Source: Bimastos eiseni
Taxonomy: Eukaryota; Annelida; Clitellata; Crassiclitellata; Lumbricidae
Direction: 5' to 3'
Length of the DNA: 64,000 nucleotides
NCBI GenBank assembly: GCA_959347315.1
Contig: OY365817.1
Location: forward strand, 28,118,411 to 28,182,410
Positions 1 to 10,643 of this stretch are shown piece after piece (the first letter of the stretch is position 1; each line of letters starts with the position of its first letter). The notes beneath the pieces were generated by a model, which was not told where the DNA came from, searched no databases, and was given only the letters and a program-made list of their open reading frames with translations. The position numbers and the translations under genes were made by a program.

Positions 1-82
1 CCAACAGATGCATAAGCGGGGTATTGGGCAGAAGCAGTCCGAGTCAGAGGCAGTCCTACGCATATAGGGGCCCATATACCAC

Positions 83-180
83 TAGTTTCAGTTTAACGAC
101 AGGGATCATTAGCGTCACCCTCCTCCTCTACCCAAGCTGGTGACTGGTACTGCCGGAGTGCAGTGAAGAAGCAGTGGCGG
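83..180. repeat. Dispersed repeat family E, copy 1
   Basis: The block beginning TAGTTTCAGTTTAAC, with GATCATTAGCGTC and a GACTGGTACTG segment, recurs in diverged form at 37637-37738. It lies in the SLC13 intron just downstream of exon 6. It looks like an old mobile-element fragment. The class was not recognised. Confidence 0.55.
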
Positions 181-199
181 ATTTGATCGGCATACGTAC

Positions 200-3100
200 G
201 CATCAGCCTGTCCCTTCAAGACGATGTTTGGTCCTGTCCCCGTAAGAGTGGCCGTTCCCCCGATGTTCGCTGCGTAGGCAATGCTCAGTTTGAGGGCCTT
301 GCTGAAGTTCTTGAAATGTCGATCTTTGATGGCGTCATCCTCCAGAGACAGACGATCATTATCGATCACCATTGTCACCTCTTTTATGCTGCTGTTAGAA
401 GAAAAATAGGATCCAATGATCAAGGGTTTCTGATCATCAGTTGTATAAAATGTCACCTCAACTGGCTTTTATTTATTTAACATCATCGTCGGCGTTGTCG
501 TCGTCGTCATCATCATCGTCGTCATCATCATTGTTATTATATAACAGCAATAACATTAACAATGATAATAATTTCAAACTGACAAACAGCAGAATGACTA
601 CAAACATAGCACAACTGAGTGATGATAAGTTATTACAGAAGTTGAATTTAACCGTCGGCAGCCATTATGTATACAACGGGGAATACGGGTATCCAACTCC
701 CTTCCTCAGCCATGTGCCCCAGCGTCTTCTCCATTACTCTACTAGCCCTACCGTCATCCATCCATCCATCCATCAATCCATCCAACGATATATATATCGA
801 AATGTCATGCGCAACTAAAGACACATTTATCAACAGAACCGTCTGCCTGCCTTTCAATCCGTTCCTCTGTCCGTCTGTCTGTCAGTTCCTCGGTCCGTGT
901 CCTTCCTATTTATGCACATAGCTTGCTCCCTAGTCACGTACAGTCGTGTGCTGAGACTACGCAAGAGAAGGATAGTCGCAATAGACGACGACGACGACGT
1001 ATCCCATGAATGAACTATGAACACACCTCCTCTTCTGCCGCAGCTCAATCGCTTCCTCTCTCAGATCTAAATCAACGAACGAATGTCTGAGGAACGGAAG
1101 GAAGGAAGGAGGACGAAGAGACGGTCAGACACACAGACACGCAGACAGACGCAGACTGCTCTGGCAGACAGGCAGAGAGCTAGACACACAAAGTCAGACA
1201 CACACACACACAAGAGCTATAGACAGACAAACAGATAGACTGAGAGGCAGTCGGACAGACACAGAGCAATAGGCAGACAGACACAGAGCCAGACAGAGAG
1301 ACAGACGAACCGACAAACACACCTAGAGCTAGAAAGACAGACACGGGGCCAGACATGCAACAACTAGACGAACATAGCCCCACAAAGAGATAGACAGGCA
1401 TGCATCTAGACGAAGACAGACACAAATTCAGCCAGACTGACAGACAGAGCTATATACACAGTCATCTGATGAAGCTCCAATATCATCCATTCTAACAGAC
1501 TGAGGCGACATAAACACCATAATCGAAAGAGGGAACGAACGCCATCCACAATCAAACCACCCCTCCTCTCCACCCACTCCCACCCCACCTCTCCACCCAC
1601 TTCCACCCCTCCTCTCCACCCACTCCCACCCCACCTCTCCACCCACTCCCACCCCTCCTCTCCACCCACTTCCACCCCTCCTCTCCACCCACTCCCACCC
1701 CACCTCTCCACCCACTCCCACCCCTCCTCTCCACCCACTCCCACCCCTCCTCTCCACCCACTTCCACCCCACCTCTCCACCCACTCCCACCCCACCTCTC
1801 CACCCACTCCCACCCCTCCTCTCCACCCACTCCCACCCCTCCCCATCGGATTATCTCGTCTATATTTTATAGCGCATCTTTCGCTCCCCATCCATCAGTC
1901 GATCAAACTGACTGGAAATCGATAGAAAAAGAAAAAGCACAGTCGCACTTTGCGGAGGATTTCAGCAGACATGTTAAACAGTGTCTAGCCATACCAGACA
2001 TTTGATGTCGGGGTTGGACAGGAACGTGCCTGGAATATTAATATGTAGACATTAAATTATATGTCTATTTGAAAGTATGTATTTATGTGTATGTATGCAT
2101 GCATGCATGCATGCATACATACATACATACATACATACATACATGCATACATACATACAAACAAACATACATACATACAAACAAACAAACATACATACAT
2201 ACATACATGCATACATACATACATACATGTATGCATGTATGCATGTATGTATGTATGTATGTATGTATGTTTGTTTGTATGTATGTATGTATGCATGTAT
2301 GTATGCATGTATGTATGTATGTATGTTTGTTTGTATGTATGTATGTATGCATGTATGTATGTATGTATGTTTGTTTGTATGTTTGTATGTTTGTATGTAT
2401 GTAATGATAATACTGGAACACACAAAGAGAGAGAGACAGACAGACAGACATACAGACAGACGGAGACAGAGAGAGATACACAAAAACAGACAGAGACAGA
2501 CAGACAGAAGGAGAGACAGAGAGACACGGACAGGGAGAGAAAGCAGATCAGCTGCTAAGCGGTTTCATCAAGGACGAGTAAGCTTTAAAAGTTTACGACA
2601 TGATGGAGATACTAATGAGAAACCAAGTCCGGTTGCTATGGAGATGAAGATGAGGAGGCAGGGTAGGTGCTGAGGCAGGTTTCGTTGATGACTCGCAGCA
2701 TCCAACAACAAATAACACTGATGACGCTTCGTGACTCAAAATCGTAATTTATCATCACACAACCTCTGACATTATATGAGGCAGACATTAGTAGACAGAC
2801 GGACGCACAGACGGTCTTAAACTGGCGCTGCATAAATGTGTTTACTCTCTCCTATATCTTGTTTGTCTGATGCCACTCTGGTCCATTTCAAGACAGAGAG
2901 CATCAGTGGTGCCAGAGGATGCGGAGGCGGCGGATACTGAGGCAGGAGAATTACTGTCCACGGACACCTGATAATGGCACCACCAAAACCACCTGCTGCA
3001 TAGACGTCACCAGTAGTGGCTGCCAAGAAGACCAACAGGATGACATAGGAATTACACATTTGTCTTCATCAACACCCATTTTCAGAGAGTTTGTCCCACC

Positions 3101-6100
3101 GCAAGTGCAAAAGTTAAATATAAAGATAAACATGTTCTCTTTAAATATTAAGTTGTTTAAATTATACAGAATACCTAACAGAAGTTGAAAAGATGTCGAA
3201 TATTCAAGGATTTCAATTATATAGCTCGACGATTAACATTATATAGTATATATATACAGACTTTGTTTTGCATTACTGATGGCGCATTGCAGCTGTGGAC
3301 CAATTGCGTCATATATGCGCTGACCGTTACCGCGACTCTATTTCCATCGCCACGGTAGGCCTATAGCCGCAGGTTTGCTAACATCCCAACGATATTATCG
3401 CCTCTTCTGTACCATTATCGCTGATGTTACCGCGGTATTACCGCATTCCCCATTACCCTGTCAATCTCTACTGACAAGGGTGACTACTCCATACGCACAT
3501 ATACGTCTCCTTCTAAAAGGATTCCAGATTTATATAAGCAAAGACCAGATCTAATTACATGCATGTAAATCAAACAACAGGTATACCCACACGTTGACTA
3601 ATTCAACATCATCATCATCATCATCACCACCACCCTCGTTCGTCATCCGCTCCTGCCACACGGAGCTCTGTGACGGCTCAGGTGACGTCTGACACCTTGA
3701 CGCGCGTCTCACATGACGCCTATACATGTCTGGATGCTTGACATGCTTGTCCACACAATCACTGCATGTGTCATTAGACTTTCCAGGAACTCTGCAGGTA
3801 ACCAGATTAAGAGGAACAACCAACGTCTGCTGACCGTCAACACCATACACCCACCCATCTGCCTACCCATCCACCCATCCACACACCCACTCATCCAAAA
3901 CCCACCACCTACCCGCCCTAACCATTTGTCCACTTACCCATCTACCTATCCACGTACCCACCCATCCACCACACACCCCATCCATCCATCCATATATCCA
4001 CCCACCCACCCATCGACACGCCCACACTCATCCACCCTATCCACTCATCCACCACACACACACCAATCCAACCTATTCATTTACCCTCTAACCCATCTAC
4101 CACATCCACCCACGTATACCCATCTACCCTGTCCAGTACCCACCCACCACCCACCATACTCATCCATCCATCCATCCACCCTACCCATTCATCCACCCAC
4201 CCGACAGGCTTACCCACGACGACTCCCGTGCGCACTGCCCTTCCCATCCGAGATATAGAGCTCTGCAGCAGCAGCAGCAGGAGGCCATCTGCATCAGCCA
4301 TTCCCGTTTCTATGGTGACCTTTAACTGATCTACGACGCACAGGTAACATTAATTAATCTCTCCTCAGAACTGAATGAAACGACAGACAGACAGACGGAC
4401 AGACAGACAGACAGGACAGACAGGACAGACAGACAGACGGACAGACAGCTGATACTAAAAGCGACCGCACTTTAAGAACAGCTGAAGATCTAAGAATTGA
4501 TGTACAGTATTGTTAGCATTTGATTATTTGATTACACACGCATACGGTTCTTAATTACCACGGAATTAATGAGCGACTCCATCCATTCTTTCCTCTCTCA
4601 ATCCCTTCTTTCTATCCATTCCTCCCTCTTTCCATCTCCGTCCATCCATTCATCCATCCATCAACCCATCCATATATCCATCCATTCTTCCTTCTTTCCC
4701 GCTATCTACTCATGCACTTTCTCCATCCTTCATCCCTCTCCTGTCTCCACCCGTATAAGGTCCGCCCGTCAGTCCGTCGATACATCATCCGTCCAAGCCT
4801 TAAAAATGCCTCCCTCCCTCCCCTCCATGCCTACCTCGCTCCCCCTACCTCCCTCCCTCCCCTTTTCCTCCTTCCTTCCCTCCTTCCATCCATCCATTCA
4901 TTCATCCCGCCCTCCATCCATCCATTCATCTGCCAAGGCCGGCAGCATCTGACGGATAAACTTACGTCACCCATAATAGGATGAAATAACAACATCTATT
5001 ACTTAAACTCACTTAACCTACCTAACCATACATCTGAGCAATTCCTCCCTGCGCACCTACCCACCACCCTTACCCCCTACCCCCCCCCCCCCCCACAAAA
5101 AAAAACACGCCCCTCTCAACCATTCCCAACCCAATCCAACACACACATCAATCCCGCATTCCCGACAACACACCCACCTCCTCGGCGCACTCACAGACCC
5201 GTATGACGCACCGCGCATAGCTTTTGAGAGGCAGCGATGCTTCTGGTAAACCGGAAGGCCGAGGTACCACTTGTGTAACCCGTGTGCAACCGAAGCCATT
5301 AGTACAAGTGTCAGCTTACGGTCCGACCGTAACCCCTCAGCGAAACGCGCAAATGATAACACAAAGTGCTTTTGACGCTATAGCAAATCAGTTTGTTTTA
5401 CAACGAAAATGCTTAGCGAAAAACGTGGGACCGTCAGTCGGATAAGCAAGGCTGTTTACCGTTTCGTCTGTATTTCGCCAGAATTTGTATTGTATTGTAT
5501 TTGAGCCTTTATAAAGCGCCTCTAGAAGGGTGAACCGTTGAGAAGGGCCGCCAGTGCGCAGGGCTACGCGAGAAGAAGCAGGTTTTGAGAAAAGCGAAAG
5601 AGGATGAGAGACAGCCAGGTAGAGTTTAGAGTAAATAGAAGGAGAAAGCTTGTTCCACAGAGACGGACCGATTGAAGCAATGGATCGAGACTGAGCCACA
5701 GCAGTTCTAATACGAGGAAAAGAAAAGCCTCGTATGGTTGCCGACAATTCAACTCCTTTAATAATAACTTGCCATCATTCTTTCATACTAAACTTTTACT
5801 CAGCTGCGGTTTCTCAGTTTGAAATTAAACGGAAATAAAATAAGGATCTATATACATCGGAACAATGTCGGCTCGCTTACTTTCCTCCAGCGCTGATATA
5901 GCGCCGTCGTTTTCGCTGGTTCTCGGCCAGCAGCAGCTGTGAGCTCTCGTTCTTCGGCATTCCTGCCGCAGCCACATCCAGCATCGATCCGTCCTTCCTC
6001 TGTGGCTCCTCCACGGCCACATCCACCAACGTATTCGTACTCTCGTCCTTAGGAATCCCGATTATCGGTGGACCAGGATAGGGGGACATGACGTCCGGAT

Positions 6101-7133
6101 TGGAACACGCCGCAGTGGGACCGAGGACGTCGTCGAGAAGGGTGATACAGGTGTCGTTCTTTGGGAACCCGAATGGGACGTCGAGGCCGTCAAGCGTGAC
6201 GGAGCTCTCATTCTTGGAGAACCCGATGGGCACGTCGAGCGCGTCGAGCGTGACGGTGCTTTCGTTCTTTGGAATCGGGTGGCTGGGTACGAAGAGGGAC
6301 CGGAAGTTGATGTTCTGGTCGTCGGAACGAGGATGGTGATGGTGATGGTGGTTGTGGTTTTCTGGGGTTATCTTGATCTCTAGCTGAATCTGTTCGTCTG
6401 AAAGACATGGAAATTTAATATCATCATCATCATTGTTATTATTATTATTGTTATTATTATCATTAATATCATTATTATTATTATCATTATTATTATTACT
6501 ACTTTTTTATTGCCCCGAGGTACATATGATCCCTCAGGGACTATAAAACTAACCTAATATGTTAATTGCTACTATTATTATTATGTATTAATGTTTTAAT
6601 TGTTGCTGTTGTTTCCAGTACACTAACTAGGTGCTATGAGCAACATTAGTACTAAATATCAATCAGATACAGAAGTTCGTTGCTCACTTGATGAGTTCGT
6701 GTGGTCCTTTGGAATGAGTCGCTCGAGTTGTCGCCTGCGATGCTCACCGAGCTCCCTTAGAACAGCGTGAGCAATGGGAACCATCATGGCGGTCGTAGCA
6801 GTGTTACTTAACCACATCGATAGGAATGCAGTGACACTCATGAAGCCAAACATTATCCTAAACACACACACACACACACACATACACACACATACAGAAA
6901 GATATCTACGCCTTCACTGGCAAATGTCACAGCATCGTCATGCGATCATACATGCTGTGGTGACGGTGACTGAAACGAACACGGATGAAGCTTGTCGACC
7001 CATCGTAACAAAAAGCAAGCAAGTAAGTATATTCTTTACTGAACCAACTGCATATCCGCACTTGAAGGGATGTCATACAAAGTCCCTTTGATTGATTGAT
7101 TGAAGGATTGATTGATTGATGGATGGATGGATG

Positions 7134-7167
<34 letters not shown>

Positions 7168-7943
7168 TCAATCGATCGATTAGTAACTATGCTGAGTCAG
7201 CAGAAAACCGCGTTTAAGGTCCAATTGCTCATGGGCCATAGATGTTCTGTCGTGCGGTCACGTGTGCACTTCTGAACTTAGGAAGGAGGGCAAAACATCA
7301 ACTGGAGTTGCATCGCATTGTATTACATTGTATTGTATATGCATGGATTACTGACCATGGAGGCTTTGATCCAACTAGCATGAGAACTCGAAGAGCCACG
7401 CGCTTGTGTAGATTCCACTTCTCGACCGCAATGGCAATAATTAAGCCTCCCAAGAACAACATGTTCGCATCCTTTAAGAGAACAACACAGCTTGGTCAAA
7501 CACGTCTCTTTCAGAATACTTATGAAGCGCCCTTAGATTACATCTGTCGTTTTAACAGTTACTATGTATAGAGCCACTCACGAGCAAAACATATCAGAGT
7601 CGTTTTCAGCACACCTGTCCTCCCGTGTCGAGTTCCACTACCAACAGCCCGTAAACGCAAATGTAATAATCGTGAACTTTGAATTCGTGAAACTGCCATT
7701 TGAAAGTCAAGCGCATGGAGCATCGACTTATTCGTGAGCGCTGCGCCGTGTCTGAAGCTGTCAGGGCCTATAGCAATCCTCTAATTTTCTTATATCTCTT
7801 CGCGTCGTTCAAAAAGGTGACATGGGAACAAAATTATTGACAGGCGTTCAGTCAAAACGAATCGATAGTCATTTAAAGTCAAAATCGATAATAGAACGAA
7901 ACGAAAGGTCGGGAAGGCACACAGACTGACAGGCAATTGTAGG

Positions 7944-7978
<35 letters not shown>

Positions 7979-10643
7979 TAGATGATGTTTAGAATTAAAT
8001 TGCATGGCGAGAGATAAAGGAAGACATGGAACCAGGATAGCATTAGGCCTAGCAGAAGAACAGCGTTTGCAGTTTGCGTGAGAGACTTGTGCCGACCAAG
8101 CAATAAGTTAGGTATAATAATAAGTAAGGGTCAAGCAAAAACTGAAGACATTCTCCTATTACAAGTACGATTTACAATCGAATGACATTTGATCACGTAT
8201 ACAGCTTTGCGTAAAATGGCCAAACAATTCAAAAGGATAACTTAGGAAATCGAAAGATATACGCAAAGATTTAATTTCCAGGAGTAGATCTAAACGGGGT
8301 TTAATCAGTAATACTATGGGACTATTGTCTCTGTCTCTGTCTGTCTCTCTCTCTCTGTCTCTCTCTCTCTCACTCTCTGTTTCTCTGTCTATGTGTTGCT
8401 CTCTGTGCCTCGCTGACTTTGCCTTTGTCTCTGTCTGCCTGTTTGTTTGTCTGTCTCTGTCAGCCTGTACCTCTGTCTCTCTCTGGCTCTGTCTCTCTCT
8501 GTGTCTCTCTCAGTTCAGAGAGGTAAATAAATATTTATATAGCGCCAAAATATTTATATAGAGCTTCTTTAGAGCCAGAAGTCCTTCAGAGCACTACATA
8601 GATGCTTTCATTTCTGTCCTTTTCCTGTCATCTATTCTAGTAATTCATTTGCATAGTGACGTAAGAACACTCTGAGTTAATTATGTTGCACAGGACTTCG
8701 ATGGCTTGTGTCCGTCCTGTCCACAGACATAAATCAAATTAGAGAGACCGGTCGGATGACAGGCCAAGGGGTCACGACCTCGACCTGTGCCCTTTCTTGA
8801 GTGCTCCCATCCGCTGCTCCGTGCGTACTCTGAGATATGGTGTCGGCATGGTTTAAGGAGTTGATGGCAGATCGCGAAACACGGTAGAGGGTATCCGTTT
8901 GGTCAACCCCTAGATTCTGGCCTGGCACCAAAACTGACCAAGGAACCTGACTCACACGGACTTCAACTTATATAGCACCTGTGAATATGAATACATCTGT
9001 ACATGTCGTGTGCGTTTGCAGACGTCTGGTTAAAGAATATGCTCACTTACTTACTTACTGTCGTACTTACTCACTTGCTTACTTACTTACTTTCTAAGCT
9101 GTAAGCTGGTAGCGCCAACACAGCATCTTGTAAGCACTGAGAAACGTTGGACACTTGCGCTTACAATTCCACACGATTTCCTCGACATCCTACACACACG
9201 AACGAAGCAGTACTCCGAGTACAGTCCAAACCGTACAGTCGTACACGGAACAGTAATCGGATACGCCCTGGGTACACTCTGTGCCGATGTGAACAGCGCC
9301 ATGTCTGGCGCGAGTTGCCGAGACGGTCCGTGAATTATTCAGGAAATCGATAGACGGAATCTGTTGTTGTAGGTTTATAGGCAAAAAAGTCGTCGACTCC
9401 GCTAGGGGGATGCCTACCCCTGCATGATAAGCTGTGAAGACTCAATGGCGGTCAAGCGACCATCGATGGTGCCCTATGCATTGGGGTAACAGCGCTATAG
9501 AAGTCTTTGGACTTGATTCTATGAGAATTGTATTGTATTTATAGCATTCTAGAGCGCCTCTCCAAGACTCCCACGACAATCTAATCAAAGGCACTTCTAG
9601 AATGGACCCATGGGATTGATGATACGCCATTAGAATGATAAAATGGATAATTATCTTCAATCTCATATATTGGACAAGATGCTCAGATAAAAATTATTCA
9701 AGATATACGGCGTCAAAGTTGTTGCATTCCAACTGGCCCACCCTATATATATGGAGGGCATGCCAAAGAACCCCTTGCCCGCCGTATCTGCTGCTGGTGC
9801 TCACCTTTAGGTAGTGTTCGCAGACGTCTCTTGAGTCCATGATGCCGAACCAGGGCATGAAGACGATTGGCAGAAGAGCCGTAACAGCCATCGGAACCAC
9901 TTCCGTCATCCAGTAAACCGCCATCACTAGTATGGCGTAGGCACATTTCGCTGCCTGCAGTGTAAACATCAACAATCAATTTTCATGCGTCATCATCATC
10001 CTGCATCATCATCATCATCATCACCACCACCACCATCATCATCATAAATCATCGTCATCATAAATCATCATCATTTACTTTATAATTTTTCACTCACACA
10101 GACCATCACCTCCGTCACCCCATTACATAACTACCCAATCAACACTATCACACTTTTGAGGTGCTGATCCTAATGATGATGATAAAATGAAGTATGATCC
10201 TAATAATTAGAAATTGGTAAAATGAAGTACGATAAAAAATAACTATTAATAAAAAGAAATCGATAAGGAACTCTGATTATGATATTGGAAAAAGGAACAA
10301 GAATATAGGCCTTAAATGTCGGCCAATAACTGATTAAATAACATTCCAATAAATTTCTATATATTTTATCTCCGTGTAAATAACAATGCTGAATGACATC
10401 TGCGCATGATCTGGCATATGCTCTTGCATAACAATAAACGATTAGCATCATCAACGATCAGAAATGAGCACGATGATGACAGAGAAGATAGAGTAGTTTA
10501 ACAACACCCCATACCTGCGATGTGTATATAATTGGGATCGGCATAAGCACAATCGGCGTCAGAACTGCCACCAGATTTGCCCGGTAGGCCCATAACTGTT
10601 GACGAATGGGGACCGACGGCTTTTTATCACCGGCGTCGGACAT
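200..10643 (-). CDS. SLC13-family sodium-coupled dicarboxylate/citrate transporter, 5' part
   Basis: Predicted to import Krebs-cycle dicarboxylates or citrate with Na+ across the plasma membrane. Coding exons (minus): 10515-10643, 9805-9954, 7356-7471, 6688-6857, 5881-6397 and 200-391. All phases join without a stop. The start is the first in-frame ATG (MSDAGDKK). Family signatures visible: [20 protein letters not shown] (exon 2), MLFLGGLI and VEKWNLHKR (exon 3), the [11 protein letters not shown] sodium/substrate motif (exon 4), and [13 protein letters not shown] (exon 6). These match SLC13A2/A3/A5. The stretch between [11 protein letters not shown] and [13 protein letters not shown], mostly exon 5, is about 230 residues, several times longer than in human SLC13A5 as I recall it. 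It carries six consecutive His (about residues 205-210) and repeated PKNES-type units. The C-terminal half, including the second SNT motif, lies left of the window. The exon 6 donor (GC|GTACGT) is the least certain boundary. I cannot tell which SLC13 paralogue this is. Confidence 0.9.
485..745 (-). repeat. Dispersed repeat family B copy (inverted) with trinucleotide tail
   Basis: In reverse orientation this carries the family B 3' end: a segment ending CAGTTTGAAATTATTATC, then an ATT/GTC trinucleotide run at about 485-545. Other copies lie at 5736-5841, 22880-23132, 54893-55125, 56862-56942, 58515-58575 and 63755-63972. It sits in the long SLC13 intron 5. Confidence 0.6.
745..1430. repeat. 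Low-complexity intronic DNA (CCAT, GACA and CA runs)
   Basis: Degenerate short runs: CCAT at about 755-785, GAAGGAAGGA at about 1098-1112, then imperfect GACA/CACA from about 1120 to 1420. Open frames here are serine-, cysteine- or threonine-rich by-products of the repeats. No exon is supported. Confidence 0.7.
1555..1840. repeat. 23-bp GC-rich minisatellite, about 12 copies
   Basis: Tandem array of a 23-bp unit that on the plus strand reads CTCTCCACCCACTCCCACCC plus three bases. Copies alternate between CTCCCACC and CTTCCACC and between CCA and CTC endings. Because 23 is not a multiple of three, all frames read a similar [18 protein letters not shown] peptide on the minus strand. I treat these open frames as non-coding. 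Located in SLC13 intron 5. Confidence 0.9.
2076..2404. repeat. (CATA)n followed by inverted (TATG)n microsatellite
   Basis: From about 2097 to 2228 the plus strand is CATA/CATG with CAAA interruptions. From 2229 to 2404 it switches to the reverse complement TATG/TTTG. The halves form a long imperfect inverted repeat able to fold into a hairpin. Frames reading HTYIHTYI or VCMYVCMY are repeat by-products. Confidence 0.9.
2405..5056. repeat. Simple-repeat-rich part of SLC13 intron 5
   Basis: GACA/GAGA runs at 2423-2535, (CAT)n at 3607-3628, degenerate CCAC/CCAT at 3845-4205, (GACA)n at 4383-4448, and CCAT/CCTC runs at 4578-4935. The non-repeat stretches (about 2550-3600 and 4230-4560) show no exon with recognisable protein similarity on either strand. 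Confidence 0.75.
5485..5745 (-). mobile_element. Non-LTR retrotransposon 3' fragment (copy C1)
   Basis: Read on the minus strand, this encodes an RT-tail-like peptide including [20 protein letters not shown] and ends in the (ATTGTATTGTAT) tail seen at 5485-5500 on the plus strand. The GPSLWN..LP type motif is common at the C-terminus of CR1/L2-like LINE ORF2 proteins. Diverged copies lie at 32605-32850 (same orientation) and 35455-35715 (opposite). It is 5'-truncated. Confidence 0.7.
5736..5841 (+). repeat. Dispersed repeat family B copy
   Basis: Contains AATTCAACTCCTTTAATAA and ends CAGTTTGAAATTAAAC, the diagnostic family B 3' end. It lies about 40 bp from SLC13 exon 5, on the intron side. 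Confidence 0.6.
6418..6510. repeat. (ATT/ATC)n trinucleotide repeat
   Basis: Run of ATC and ATT triplets in the short SLC13 intron 4, immediately upstream (on the minus strand) of exon 5. Confidence 0.8.
7088..7169. repeat. Compound tetranucleotide GATT-GATG-GATA-GACA
   Basis: Consecutive blocks of GATT, GGAT, AGAT and AGAC repeats, each differing from the next by one base. Located in SLC13 intron 3. Confidence 0.85.
7185..7340 (+). mobile_element. SINE-like repeat with ATTGTATTGTAT tail
   Basis: Contains GATGTTCTGTCGTGCGGTCA and GTGCACTTCTGAACTTAGGA, then a TTGTATTACATTGTATTGTA tail. Similar segments occur at 33655-33720 (downstream of a tRNA-like head at 33545) and 42465-42545. The tail abuts SLC13 exon 3's donor side. 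Confidence 0.6.
7472..9804. other. SLC13 intron 2, non-coding
   Basis: No exon seen. Contents: (AT)n at about 7944-7976, a CT/GTCT-rich run at 8326-8515, TATATAGCGCC-like fragments near 8540, 8970 and 9540, and a CTTA run at about 9040-9095. Confidence 0.6.

Noticed and set aside
1406..1891. Three overlapping glycine-rich frames ([14 protein letters not shown])
   Set aside because: The 23-bp minisatellite makes all frames open; no splice or family support.
2052..2673. Several 110-198 codon frames reading HTYIHT or VCMYVC
   Set aside because: Pure by-products of the CATA/TATG microsatellite.
3713..4258. 181-codon HPSTHP-rich plus-strand frame
   Set aside because: Degenerate CCAT/CCAC repeat translation, inside SLC13 intron 5.
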